Made by a program: the position numbers and the translations under genes. From positions 186,001 to 250,000 of the forward strand of contig NZ_SMAJ01000002.1 in NCBI RefSeq assembly GCF_004346225.1: a DNA stretch of 64,000 nt, in the 5' to 3' direction. This DNA comes from Paralcaligenes ureilyticus (lineage in GTDB: Bacteria; Pseudomonadota; Gammaproteobacteria; Burkholderiales; Burkholderiaceae_B). Positions 1 to 8,453 of this stretch are shown one piece after another (within the stretch, counting starts at the first letter, position 1; each line of letters starts with the position of its first letter). Below the pieces are notes generated by a model. It ran no database searches and was not told where the DNA came from. It was given only the letters and a program-made list of their open reading frames with translations.

Positions 1-375
1 TTCATCGAGCAGGCAGGTTCCAACGACCCCAATTTTATTGCGCGCTTCGTATTGCATATGTGTTCGCACTATTTCATGAACGAACTCTCCAAGATTCGGT
101 GCCCGACCCTGATCGTCGCAGCAGGCAAAGAGTCGATTGGCCATGCAAGTGCGTACGAAGAAATGCACGAAATCATTACGGATTCACGGCTAGTTTATTA
201 CGATACCGCAGGCCACAATATCTGTGATGGTTATCCCGACCGTGGCGCCGGAGATTTGTTGAAGTTCCTTGCAGAAGCAACGATTCACGCGCGCACTTCC
301 AGCCATGCTGTCTTGGATTCTCGAGTGGAATCAATATGTAGTTATCAGCACATCAGTCGCCTTTCTTCTCGATGA
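1..375 (+). CDS. alpha/beta-hydrolase, C-terminal part only
   Basis: The reading frame is open from base 1, so the gene starts outside the window; about 124 residues are visible. What remains matches the last third of an alpha/beta-hydrolase fold protein: a beta-strand segment CPTLIVAAGKES of the kind that carries the acid residue, then a helix, then RLVYYDTAGHNI with the catalytic-type His in an A-G-H context. The nucleophile elbow lies outside the window, so substrate and even enzymatic activity cannot be judged. Its 3' end overlaps the end of the convergent RpiR gene by 23 bp, and the last ~30 residues look less like the family, so the true homology may end before the stop. Confidence 0.75.
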   Translation, partial: FIEQAGSNDPNFIARFVLHMCSHYFMNELSKIRCPTLIVAAGKESIGHASAYEEMHEIITDSRLVYYDTAGHNICDGYPDRGAGDLLKFLAEATIHARTSSHAVLDSRVESICSYQHISRLSSR

Positions 376-1222
376 AAACGTCGAAGTGATTCCAGAGCTT
401 CTCGCCGCGTTTGAGCAGCGCTTCAGTTTCTTTTTTGCGGCGCCAGGCAACCGCGGACACCAGAGCATTGCACAGGCTGAACGCGGCTGTGTAAGAATCA
501 AAGGGAGAGGCGCTGGCAGTTTGGAAAAGGATGCGGTGATCTGACAAGCCGGCGATAGGGGCCAACGGGCTGTCGGTGATGCACATCACGCTGGCGCCCA
601 ATTGTTGGAAGTGTTGGGCTGTTTGTGTGATGACTTTTGAGTAGCGCCGTATCGTGATGGCGAGCAATATGTCATGGCTGGATACCCACAGCAAATTGTC
701 GGCCAACAAGGTATCGTCGGCGCCCAACAGGTGCACATTAGGGATGCACATGTTCAAGTGCGTATGCAAATAATGGGCCACCGCATAGCTGTTCTTGGAG
801 CCCACAATGTATACCCGGCCGACAATTGGCTTGCTAAGAATATCGACGATAGCCTGAAAATCGTGAATGTTGATGGCTTCGCGGGTGGCGTTGAGGTTTT
901 CCTTGTCGAGGGTAAAGGCATTGTCAAGAACGGAATCCAGCGAATGGGCATTCTTGATGGTGAGGTTTGCGCGCTGTGAGGGCGATGCCAGCTTCGAGGA
1001 GATTTCCAGGCGGGCCTCCCGTTGGGCTTCGGCAAATGAGCCATAACCCAGTTTCGAGAAAAAACGGACAACCGTTGAAGGGCTGATATCAACGCTTTTT
1101 GCAATGGACGTTGCAGAATCAAGGATTCCCTGCGGGTAGCAGGAAATTATGTAATTGACTAACGCCGTTTCATTCTGAGTCAGCTTCCTGGGATTTTTAG
1201 CTATTCTGTCAAAAAATTTCAT
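353..1222 (-). CDS. MurR/RpiR-family transcriptional regulator
   Basis: A 289-residue protein with the normal two-domain build of the family. Residues 1-77 form the RpiR-type helix-turn-helix (T-Q-N-E-T-A-L-V-N-Y-I near the start, then S-P-S-T-V-V-R-F-F-S-K-L-G-Y-G-S-F in the recognition region). Residues about 125-265 are a SIS domain (VYIVGSKNS, then LLAITIRRYSK), the fold that in this family usually senses a phosphosugar or other small ligand. It is divergent from the M20 peptidase operon, and the shared intergenic region carries a perfect inverted repeat at 1313-1334, so control of that operon is a reasonable inference. The ligand is unknown; the operon has no obvious sugar enzyme. Confidence 0.9.
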   Translation of the reverse strand: MKFFDRIAKNPRKLTQNETALVNYIISCYPQGILDSATSIAKSVDISPSTVVRFFSKLGYGSFAEAQREARLEISSKLASPSQRANLTIKNAHSLDSVLDNAFTLDKENLNATREAINIHDFQAIVDILSKPIVGRVYIVGSKNSYAVAHYLHTHLNMCIPNVHLLGADDTLLADNLLWVSSHDILLAITIRRYSKVITQTAQHFQQLGASVMCITDSPLAPIAGLSDHRILFQTASASPFDSYTAAFSLCNALVSAVAWRRKKETEALLKRGEKLWNHFDVFIEKKGD

Positions 1223-1312
1223 TGGTTTGGCCGTGTTCTTTGTGCATTATTTTACGCCGTGTGGGTATTGCAGGCTGGCATATCGATTCCGTGCTATGCG
1301 GGATTTACTGAT

Positions 1313-1334
1313 TTATGCAACGCTTATTGCATAA
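1313..1334. promoter_or_regulatory. Inverted repeat, candidate RpiR operator
   Basis: TTATGCAA and TTGCATAA form perfect 8-bp arms around a 6-bp centre (CGCTTA). The site lies in the 296-bp divergent region between the RpiR-type gene and the M20 peptidase gene, in an AT-rich stretch suited to a promoter. Dyads of this size are typical of RpiR-family sites; binding is inferred. Confidence 0.6.
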
Positions 1335-1518
1335 TTTATAAAATAATGGTTTTATATCGTCATTATAGATTGATAAGAATCGGCTGGCGAATGCCGGTTG
1401 GCGAGTTCGGCATCCGGCCAGTCTTGCCAAAATGCATGCTTGTGGCTCTCGCTTTCATTATCTTTCCGTGTTTGGGTGAGATCAGTGCAAAGGGACGGAT
1501 GGCCGCTGGGGGAGGGGT

Positions 1519-2688
1519 ATGGAACAACAGGCGGTTCGTGAGGCCATATTGGAATGGCTGCAGGCGCGTGAACAGGAAATGTTCGATCTGCTTGAAGAGG
1601 TCGTCAGCATTGAAAGCGGCAGCTACAACAAGAGAGGGGTTGACAAAGTAGGTGCCGTGTTCAGGGCCTGGTTCGAAACGGCCGGTATCGCGACGAAAGC
1701 ATTTCCGTTATCTAGTCACGGAGATTGCTTACTCGCCAAGGTACCCGGCAGTGCGGGTGCGGATGCGCCTCATGTCTTGTTATTGGGCCATATGGACACG
1801 GTTTTCCCGGACGGCACTTTGGCCCAAAGGCCGTACCGCGTCGAGAATGGCATTGCCTATGGTCCGGGTGTTGCCGACATGAAAGCCGGGTTGGTCATGA
1901 ACGCTTTCGTAGCGCGTGCATTTGCCGAGGTTGGAGGCAACAGGGCGCCGATTCACGTTTTCTTTACCGGTGATGAAGAGATCGCCTCTCCTGCATCGCG
2001 CGATCTGACGCTAAAAATTGCGAAGGGAGCTGCGACAGTCCTGAATGCCGAGCCAGGGCGGCCCAGCGGAAATGTCGTGGTCGAACGCAAGGGCGCGTTC
2101 TTTATCGATTTTGAAGTGGACGGTGTGGCAGCCCATGCAGGCGTGGCCCATGACAAAGGCGCTAGCGCGATCGAAGCCCTGGCCCGAAAAATCGTTGACC
2201 TCCATACCCTCACCGATAAAAGCACGGGCGTGACTGCCAATGTAGGCACCATTCGGGGTGGTGTTTCTGTGAATACCGTCGCGCCGCACGCAAAAGGCCA
2301 ACTGGATGTGCGTTTTCCCAAAGGCGTGGATGAAAACCAGTTGCGCAGTCGGATCTTGCACATTATCGAAGGTCAATCACTAGCCTGTACCTGCGGCCGG
2401 GTGACGCACGAAGGCCGGTTCCTGCCCTTGTTCCAGACCGATGCCAGCCGGGATCTGATGGAGGATTACGCGCAGGCCGCGCAAGAGTTGGGCTTGTCTG
2501 TAGTGGGGGAGTCCACTGGAGGCTCGGCCGACAGCGGTTTCACAGCGGCGGCCGGTGCGCCTACGTTATGCGCCACAGGCCCTGTCGGCGGCCATGCTCA
2601 TACGCCGCAGGAGTATTGCCGGCTGGACACAATAGTGCCCCGGGCGCAGACGGTGGCTCTGACGGTACTGGCGCGCGACCGGCTTTGA
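1519..2688 (+). CDS. M20-family metallopeptidase (glutamate carboxypeptidase-like)
   Basis: A 389-residue zinc exopeptidase of the carboxypeptidase G2/ArgE group, expected to hydrolyse an N-acyl amino acid or peptide amide bond in the cytoplasm. The metal-site motifs are all present: LLLGHMDTVFPDG (His-x-Asp), GVADMKAG (bridging Asp), FTGDEEIAS (general base Glu-Glu), NAEPGR, and GGHAHTPQEY near the C-terminus (last His ligand). The dimerisation domain sits between the two halves as usual. The ATG at 1519 follows a strong purine run (GGGGGAGGGG). It is the first gene of a five-gene plus-strand unit. The exact substrate cannot be told from sequence. Confidence 0.92.
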   Translation: MEQQAVREAILEWLQAREQEMFDLLEEVVSIESGSYNKRGVDKVGAVFRAWFETAGIATKAFPLSSHGDCLLAKVPGSAGADAPHVLLLGHMDTVFPDGTLAQRPYRVENGIAYGPGVADMKAGLVMNAFVARAFAEVGGNRAPIHVFFTGDEEIASPASRDLTLKIAKGAATVLNAEPGRPSGNVVVERKGAFFIDFEVDGVAAHAGVAHDKGASAIEALARKIVDLHTLTDKSTGVTANVGTIRGGVSVNTVAPHAKGQLDVRFPKGVDENQLRSRILHIIEGQSLACTCGRVTHEGRFLPLFQTDASRDLMEDYAQAAQELGLSVVGESTGGSADSGFTAAAGAPTLCATGPVGGHAHTPQEYCRLDTIVPRAQTVALTVLARDRL

Positions 2689-2751
2689 ATCGGGGTACAG
2701 GCATAAACCAATTCAATGACCCTCGATTCCATTTCTAGCGAGAGGAATAGC

Positions 2752-3579
2752 ATGAAACAACTAATGGCCTGTCTAACATTCGACTTCGACGCAATGTCGG
2801 GGCTGGTGGCGCGAGGCATGATGACGCCCACTCCGATATCTCGCGGAGAGTTCGGAGCTGTGGCCGTTCCCCGCATACTTCAGTTGCTCAAGCGTTACGA
2901 CATCAAATCGTCGTTTTTTGTGCCGGGCGTTGTGATTGGAACGTATCCACAGTTGTGCGAGCGCATCGTGGCCGAGGGGCACGAACTGGGCAATCACGGC
3001 TGGACGCATGTGCCGCCGGCCAGTCTTTCACCCGAGCTGGAAGAAGAGGGCCTGGTTCGGGGCAACGAGGCGATTTTCAAGCTGACGGGCAGAAATCCGG
3101 CGGGCTATCGTTCGCCGTCGTGGGATCTGAGCAACCATACGGTGGATTTCCTTTTGCGTCATGACTTCCTGTACGAGAGCAGCATGATGGCGCATGACCA
3201 TGAACCCTACCGGGTTCGTCAGGGCGACGTAGTGCACGCTGACGAACCCATGGAGTTCGGCAAAGAGACCTCGTTGGTGGAGATGCCCATCAGTTGGTCA
3301 CTAGACGATTTCCCGCATTTCGAATTCCTGCGCACTTCCACTAGTCTGATGCCTGGCCTGATGAATGCCAGCGGTGTGCTGGAAAACTGGCTGAACGATT
3401 TCGAGTATATGCGGCGCAACTGTGATTGGGGTGTGCTGACCTACACCTGCCATCCCTATGTCATAGGGCGTGGTCACCGAATGCTTATGCTCGAACGTCT
3501 GATCGAGGGCCTGGTGGAGAAGGGGGCCCATTTTGTGACCCTGGAGGCGGCGGCACGCGCCTATCTCGAACGCGCTTGA
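2752..3579 (+). CDS. Polysaccharide deacetylase-family hydrolase (PuuE/PgdA-like)
   Basis: A 275-residue NodB-fold protein. The metal triad is visible: Asp in LTFDFDAMSG near the N-terminus and the two His of GHELGNHGWTH; the later R-S-P-S-W-D segment is the usual second motif. Proteins of this cytosolic branch include cyclic imidases and allantoinase-like enzymes as well as true deacetylases, and the absence of a signal peptide together with the neighbouring M20 peptidase favours an amide or imide substrate over a cell-wall polymer (inference). An in-frame ATG at 2716 exists, but the ATG at 2752 has the better ribosome site (GAGAGGAAT), so it was chosen. Confidence 0.85.
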   Translation: MKQLMACLTFDFDAMSGLVARGMMTPTPISRGEFGAVAVPRILQLLKRYDIKSSFFVPGVVIGTYPQLCERIVAEGHELGNHGWTHVPPASLSPELEEEGLVRGNEAIFKLTGRNPAGYRSPSWDLSNHTVDFLLRHDFLYESSMMAHDHEPYRVRQGDVVHADEPMEFGKETSLVEMPISWSLDDFPHFEFLRTSTSLMPGLMNASGVLENWLNDFEYMRRNCDWGVLTYTCHPYVIGRGHRMLMLERLIEGLVEKGAHFVTLEAAARAYLERA

Positions 3580-3635
3580 GGCAACTGAAAATTGAGGTGT
3601 GCAAATGTTTTTGCTTTCAATTGAATGGAGAGGAA

Positions 3636-4202
3636 ATGACTCGCTTGGATCCTGTTGACGAGAAGAAAAGCCCCGAATTTGCGGCCGTTCTAGCCGAGCT
3701 TACGCAAAGCCGCGGCAAGGCATCCAATGCCTTGCGTTCCATGGGGCATGCTCCAGAAGGTTTGCGTCGGTTGGCCGCGGTTGGGGATTACGCCCGCTAC
3801 CATTCCTCACTTTCCGCACGAATCAGGGAGATCGTCATCGTCGTTACGGGACGCGAATCGTCATACGCCATGGGGCATCACGGGCCGCTCGCCATGCAGG
3901 CCGGAGTGACGCAGGATGAAGTCAGTGCCTTGTGTCAGGGTACGGTTCCCGTTTCATTCCAAGGTGTGGATGCGGCGGTGGCCCGTTACGTGCTGGAGTT
4001 CACTTCTAAAAACTCCGTCAGCGATGCCAGCTTTGAGGCGTTGAAAGCGCTGATGACACCTCGTGAAATTACAGACATTTCGATAACTTCCGCGTATTAC
4101 GCCGCCTTTGCAATGATTGCCACGGCCATGGGAGTCCCGGGCGACTCCGAGGACTACGTCAAGGCAGAGCTGGATTGGCAGCGCAGGAAAGATCAGAGTT
4201 AG
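3636..4202 (+). CDS. Carboxymuconolactone decarboxylase-family protein
   Basis: A 188-residue all-helical protein of the CMD/AhpD fold. The core segment (S-A-R-I-R-E-I-V-I-V-V-T-G-R-E ... Y-A-M-G-H-H-G-P-L-A) matches the CMD helix that usually carries a CxxC or catalytic His; here the Cys pair is absent (Y-A-M-G-H-H) while the His is kept, so a peroxidase role is unlikely. The frame stays open upstream to 3426, but that part overlaps the preceding gene; the ATG at 3636 has GGAGAGGAA just before it. It lies in the operon with the deacetylase-like and Bug genes. Function unknown. Confidence 0.85.
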   Translation: MTRLDPVDEKKSPEFAAVLAELTQSRGKASNALRSMGHAPEGLRRLAAVGDYARYHSSLSARIREIVIVVTGRESSYAMGHHGPLAMQAGVTQDEVSALCQGTVPVSFQGVDAAVARYVLEFTSKNSVSDASFEALKALMTPREITDISITSAYYAAFAMIATAMGVPGDSEDYVKAELDWQRRKDQS

Positions 4203-4238
4203 CAGAGCCTTTTAATACACCATTAAAGAGAAGCCATC

Positions 4239-5216
4239 ATGAGAATCGTTCAATCTGCCTTTCATATTTGCCTTGGCCTTTCCGCATTATTTGCGAGCAA
4301 CATCGTATCCGCAGCAGATGCTTACCCTTCGAAAGCCATCAAGATCATCGTGAGTTATCCTGCAGGTGGGGCAAACGACATTGTCGCGCGCAGCGTCGGT
4401 GCGGGCCTGTCTAAAGAACTGGGCCAATCTGTGATTATCGACAACATTACCGGGGCAGGCGGGTCCATAGGCGCGGGGTCGGCAGCCCGGGCGCGTCCCG
4501 ACGGCTACACCTTGTTCATGGGGGCCGGAGCCCATGCGTTGGCCCCCAGCGTGCGCAAGAACCTTCCTTACGACATGGTCAAAAGTTTCGAACCCATCAG
4601 CTTGGCAGCAATAGGCACCTACGTGCTGGTCGTGAATCCCTCGGTCAAAGCCACGTCTGTTGCCGAGCTGGTCGCATTGGCCAGAGCCAATCCGGGCAAA
4701 CTGGATTTCGCTTCCTCAGGAGTGGGCGCGCCTTTGTACCTGGCAGGCGTTATGTTTCAGGAAAAAACACATACCAAATTGACCCACATTCCCTATCGAG
4801 GCGATGCAGATGCCAACACCGCGGTGGTCGCCGGCCAAGTCGATATGATCTTTGGATCACTCGGCCCGTTATTTCCGCTTATACAGTCAGGAAAGGTTCG
4901 CGCCCTTGCCGTGACCAGCAATAAACGCAGCAAGGTGGTCCCAAATCTGCCCACATTGGATGAGGCCGGCCTAAAGGGCTACAACATCGGAACCTGGTGG
5001 GGACTACTGGCGCCGGCCGGTACGCCAAAACCTATCGTTGATCGCCTGGCTGCAGCGGTGGCCAAAGTAATTGCGGATCCGGCGCTAAAAGACCGTTTCG
5101 AAAAAATGGGGATTGAAGCCGCCAGCGATACCCCGAGCCAATTCCAGGCATTCATCGCAGACGAGCTGGCTCGTTATGCGAGCTTGACGAAGGCGGCTGG
5201 TATTGAGCCCCAGTAA
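4239..5216 (+). CDS. Bug-family (TctC) periplasmic solute-binding protein
   Basis: A 325-residue periplasmic receptor of the Bordetella uptake gene family, which binds carboxylates or amides for tripartite tricarboxylate transporters. A Sec signal peptide occupies about residues 1-26 (hydrophobic core, cleavage near VSAADAYPS). The family signature follows directly: Y-P-S-K-A-I-K-I-I-V-S-Y-P-A-G-G, then the G-Q-S-V-I-I-D-N segment and the P-D-G-Y-T-L block. No TctA or TctB membrane genes are nearby; such orphan Bug genes are common in Burkholderiales and use permeases encoded elsewhere. The operon context suggests its ligand is the substrate of the neighbouring hydrolases. Confidence 0.93.
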   Translation: MRIVQSAFHICLGLSALFASNIVSAADAYPSKAIKIIVSYPAGGANDIVARSVGAGLSKELGQSVIIDNITGAGGSIGAGSAARARPDGYTLFMGAGAHALAPSVRKNLPYDMVKSFEPISLAAIGTYVLVVNPSVKATSVAELVALARANPGKLDFASSGVGAPLYLAGVMFQEKTHTKLTHIPYRGDADANTAVVAGQVDMIFGSLGPLFPLIQSGKVRALAVTSNKRSKVVPNLPTLDEAGLKGYNIGTWWGLLAPAGTPKPIVDRLAAAVAKVIADPALKDRFEKMGIEAASDTPSQFQAFIADELARYASLTKAAGIEPQ

Positions 5217-6270
5217 TCTTCCCCGGCGTATCGCTGTTGTCGGCGCCGGGGCCGTAGGCGGTTGGGTCGGAGGCCAATTGGCACGGGCAGGTTTTGATAT
5301 GACCTTGATCGATGCGTGGCCCGAGCACGTCTTGGCAATGCAGGAGCGGGGGATTATTCTGACAGAGCCGGGGAGGGAGGCCCGAATTCCCTTACGCGCC
5401 TTGCATATCGGCCAGGTCCAGTCTTTGTACAAAGACCCGATTGACCTGGCATTCGTTTGTGTCAAGCTTTACGACACCGACTGGGCAACCGCCTTGATTG
5501 CACCGTACCTGTCACCTTCGGGCTATATCGTCACTTTGCAAAATGGTTTGGCCGAGGAACGCATTGCTGCCGTAGCGGGATGGGAACGCACTGTGGGTTG
5601 TGTAGGTGGGGGCATGTACGTGAAGCTGGACGGACCCGGATGTGTCACCAGGGCGCGGCACCCGGGAAGGAGCATCTCGAAAATTTTTTATGTCGGAGAG
5701 GTACATGGCTGTGTGACACCGCGTGTTAGGCAGCTAGCCGAGATGCTGGACCACGTGGATGCGACAGGATGCACCACTAATCTTTGGGGCTTGCGCTGGT
5801 CCAAGCTAGTGGCCAACACGATGACGTCCGCGCTGTGTGCGGCTGGCGGTTTGAGTCTTAAGAGGCTCTTTTCAGAGCCTGGAAGCCAGCAACTGATGTT
5901 GCGGCTGGCTGGCGAGGCGATTGGAGTGGGAACGGCTTTGGGCTATGCGGTCGAGCCGATATTTGGCGTAGAGGCGGGCCGTTGGATGGCTGCCGCTGCG
6001 GGAGATAGTCACTGTCTTGTCGATGTAGGAGCGGCCTTTCATGCCCAGTGCGAGGTATTGACCGAGGCGTCTCTGTCAGGCACAGCTCAGGATATTGCAA
6101 AGGGCCGTCGCACCGAAATCGACTATATGAATGGATATGTTGTTGCCCGTGCAACCGAGGCCGGGCTGAGTGCACCTCTGCATGCAGCGCTGACGGCGCT
6201 TATAAAGAAGATGGAGCTTGGGCAACTCAGTCCGGGCAGGGAATCCGTGAGCGCGCTTGCGACGGTGTAG
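5203..6270 (+). CDS. Ketopantoate reductase (PanE/ApbA)-family protein
   Basis: A 355-residue NADPH-dependent reductase of the 2-dehydropantoate 2-reductase family. The Rossmann motif A-V-V-G-A-G-A-V-G-G-W is at residues about 10-20, the ketopantoate-reductase central lysine region N-L-W-G-L-R-W-S-K-L-V-A-N is present, and the C-terminal helical domain follows. The start is a TTG overlapping the end of the Bug gene by 14 bp, suggesting translational coupling. Because it sits in a catabolic operon rather than with pan genes, the substrate is probably a different 2-oxo acid (inference). Confidence 0.85.
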   Translation: MSPSNLPRRIAVVGAGAVGGWVGGQLARAGFDMTLIDAWPEHVLAMQERGIILTEPGREARIPLRALHIGQVQSLYKDPIDLAFVCVKLYDTDWATALIAPYLSPSGYIVTLQNGLAEERIAAVAGWERTVGCVGGGMYVKLDGPGCVTRARHPGRSISKIFYVGEVHGCVTPRVRQLAEMLDHVDATGCTTNLWGLRWSKLVANTMTSALCAAGGLSLKRLFSEPGSQQLMLRLAGEAIGVGTALGYAVEPIFGVEAGRWMAAAAGDSHCLVDVGAAFHAQCEVLTEASLSGTAQDIAKGRRTEIDYMNGYVVARATEAGLSAPLHAALTALIKKMELGQLSPGRESVSALATV

Positions 6271-6292
6271 AGAGCCAGGAGCAAGTCAGTGA

Positions 6293-6860
6293 CCCGACGA
6301 CTTTGTTGGCGAGCGATCGATGGCTTCCAGATTAAGCATTGCGCGCGAGCAGACCTATGCGATGGAAAATGGAACCATTGCCGAGGATATAAAGATCGAG
6401 CAAGCCAAGTTGGCCCGAACAGACTTGTTGATCCTTCAGTTTCTCATTTGGTGGTTTAGTCCTCCGGCCATTCTCAAAGGCTGGTTCGGCCGAGGCTTCG
6501 CCTATCACACGGGGCGGAAATACGATACAGGAATGTTCAAGGGCAAATTCGCCATGGTTGCAGCCACCACCGGAACGTCGGAGGACACCTATGCACCGGA
6601 TGAAATAGATGGCAGCATACTGGCTGTTCTTTGGCCGGCTCACAATGGCCTGTTTCGCTACTCCGGGTTTGACGTATTGTCGCCATTCGTTGCTTATATG
6701 CCCGGCCGACAAGACGAGACGGGTAGAGCGCTGCAGCTCAATTCATACCGTCAAAGGCTTGAAACTCTCGAATCTACGCCGAAATTGTTTTTTCATCCGG
6801 CTGAGGATTACTGCCCTAATGAAAGATTAAAGCCATATGTAATCGCCAGGCGTCCGCGGA
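6293..6860 (+). pseudogene. Truncated NAD(P)H:quinone oxidoreductase (flavodoxin fold)
   Basis: Residues encoded from about 6293 match the middle and end of the NQO1/MdaB-type flavodoxin family: the P-D-D-F start region, I-E-Q-A-K-L-A-R-T-D-L-L-I-L-Q-F, W-W-F-S-P-P-A-I-L-K-G-W-F and the T-T-G and L-W-P-A-H-N-G segments. The first ~45 residues, with the FMN-phosphate-binding strand, are missing: a stop codon lies at 6290 and the preceding gene ends at 6270. A few residues also seem lost after GWFGRG, where intact members have a longer R-V-F-x-Y-G stretch. The open frame continues to 7057 only by running antisense through the convergent OB-fold gene. I read it as a 5'-deleted relic. Confidence 0.75.
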
Positions 6861-6867
6861 TGTCAGA

Positions 6868-7278
6868 TCATGAAGGGCGAAAGATGGGCAACGGATATTT
6901 TCGTACGGACTCAGGATCGTCCGCGAGTTCGACGTTCATGCCTGTATGTATATGTTCCGTTAGCACACGGGCCAGCATACTGGTTCCTTCTTCCAGCTTA
7001 ATTTCTGCCAGTATCACAGGAACTTCATCGGTGAAGGATGGATGGTTGGGGCGATGAATCAAACTATAAGAAACGACAGTGCCGCGCCCACTGGCTTTGA
7101 TCCAGGCCAGTGAGTCGCTCCAGCAATGGGGGCACATGGACCGAGGATAAAATATCACTTCTTTGCAGCTATTGCACTGTTGCAGCAACAGGCTGCCATG
7201 ACGCCACCCTTCTAAGTATTCAGTGTTATCTGTATCTTCAACGGGTTGAGGATAAGATTTATGCTCGGTAACGCTCAT
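6868..7278 (-). CDS. OB-fold/Zn-ribbon acyl-CoA-associated protein (DUF35 type)
   Basis: A 136-residue protein with the two-part structure of the DUF35 family: an N-terminal rubredoxin-like zinc ribbon with C-N-S-C and C-P-H-C pairs (residues about 38-57), then an OB-fold with G-R-G-T-V-V-S-Y-S. Such proteins pair with unconventional thiolases and are needed for acyl-CoA channelling or activity. The ATG at 7278 overlaps the thiolase stop in an ATGA arrangement, which fixes the start and shows coupling. Confidence 0.88.
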   Translation of the reverse strand: MSVTEHKSYPQPVEDTDNTEYLEGWRHGSLLLQQCNSCKEVIFYPRSMCPHCWSDSLAWIKASGRGTVVSYSLIHRPNHPSFTDEVPVILAEIKLEEGTSMLARVLTEHIHTGMNVELADDPESVRKYPLPIFRPS

Positions 7279-8453
7279 TGTGTTTTCTCCAGAATGATGG
7301 AACTGCTGGATAAGCCGTGGCCGAAGCCAACCATGCCATAACCGGAAACTAGCCCGCACCGCGCCTTCGACACCTGGAAATCGCCCGCCTCATGACGCAA
7401 TTGGCGTACAGCCTCTACCAACCCTATCATGCCCCCGGCTGCTCCGGCCTGGCCGCAAGACAGCTGCCCTCCGTTGGTGTTAAGCGGGAAGCTTCCATCA
7501 AACGAGAATTCATGTTCGGCTAAAAATGGACCGACCTCCCCTTTGGAGCAAAATCCCAGGTCTTCCAACTGAATGGCCACCATAATCGGATAGTCATCGT
7601 AGGCCTGAACAAAGTCCATCTGTGAATGATCCCGTCCAGCATCGTGAAAAAGCTTTTTCTGAAAGCACTCCCAACCACCACTCAACGGCGCGATTTCATC
7701 GACTGGATGATTATGCTGTTCATAGCCAGATAGAATGGCGACACGCCTGTGTGGCTCCACCCGGTCTAGCGCCGTCACAATGACAGCCTCGGCACCGGAG
7801 CAGGGCAAAACGCAGTCATAGAGGCGGATGGGGTCTGCTATAACGCGTGCTGTCATATAGTCGTCTAGGGTCAGTGGACCGCGTAGAAGCGCATTGACAT
7901 TACGCTGTGCACTGCGTCGTTGGCCAACGGAGATACGGCCTAACTGTTCACGAGTTGTACCGTAAGTTTCCATATGTTTGCGCTGCACTATGCCAAAGAG
8001 TCCATTGGCTCCGCCAAAACCGTTCGGCGTTGCGTAGTTCCGCAGCGCAACGTGAAATTGATCCATCAGCTTGTAATGGCCTTCAATATCATAATTGTCG
8101 CCCGCTAGGCATAAAACAGTAGTTGCGTGTCCTGCTTCGATGGCCCGCACGGCATTTAGAACGGCGGCAATCGGTCCGGCCCCTCCGGCGGTGCCGTAAT
8201 AGGCCCAGCTGACAGGAAGACCAAATTGTTCCGCCAGTGTTACCGCATTGTCGGGTGGGAGGACAAAGGAACAGACGGATATTCCATCGATATCTGATTT
8301 TTTCAGCCCTGAGCTTTTCAAGGCTGCTCGGGCAGAATCGGCCAATAACGAAATCAGTGTCCGATCCGTTTTTTTTCGGTAAACAGATTGGCCAAACCCG
8401 ACAATTCCGATTTCACGCGAAGGCGCCGTAGGCATTGCTTGATCCTGCTTCAT
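7275..8453 (-). CDS. Thiolase-family protein (SCP2/lipid-transfer type)
   Basis: A 392-residue thiolase-fold protein: an I-V-G-F-G-Q-S start, the loop Y-Y-G-T-A-G-G-A-G-P where classical thiolases carry the nucleophilic Cys, and the C-terminal LNTNGGQLSCGQAGAAGG segment in place of the classical H-P-x-G motif. The usual acyl-accepting Cys is not obvious at the first position, as in several DUF35-associated thiolases, so mechanism and chain length are open. It is coupled on both sides: TAATG with the CoA transferase and ATGA with the OB-fold gene. The expected role is cleavage of a 3-oxoacyl-CoA or a related C-C bond step. Confidence 0.85.
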   Translation of the reverse strand: MKQDQAMPTAPSREIGIVGFGQSVYRKKTDRTLISLLADSARAALKSSGLKKSDIDGISVCSFVLPPDNAVTLAEQFGLPVSWAYYGTAGGAGPIAAVLNAVRAIEAGHATTVLCLAGDNYDIEGHYKLMDQFHVALRNYATPNGFGGANGLFGIVQRKHMETYGTTREQLGRISVGQRRSAQRNVNALLRGPLTLDDYMTARVIADPIRLYDCVLPCSGAEAVIVTALDRVEPHRRVAILSGYEQHNHPVDEIAPLSGGWECFQKKLFHDAGRDHSQMDFVQAYDDYPIMVAIQLEDLGFCSKGEVGPFLAEHEFSFDGSFPLNTNGGQLSCGQAGAAGGMIGLVEAVRQLRHEAGDFQVSKARCGLVSGYGMVGFGHGLSSSSIILEKTQ

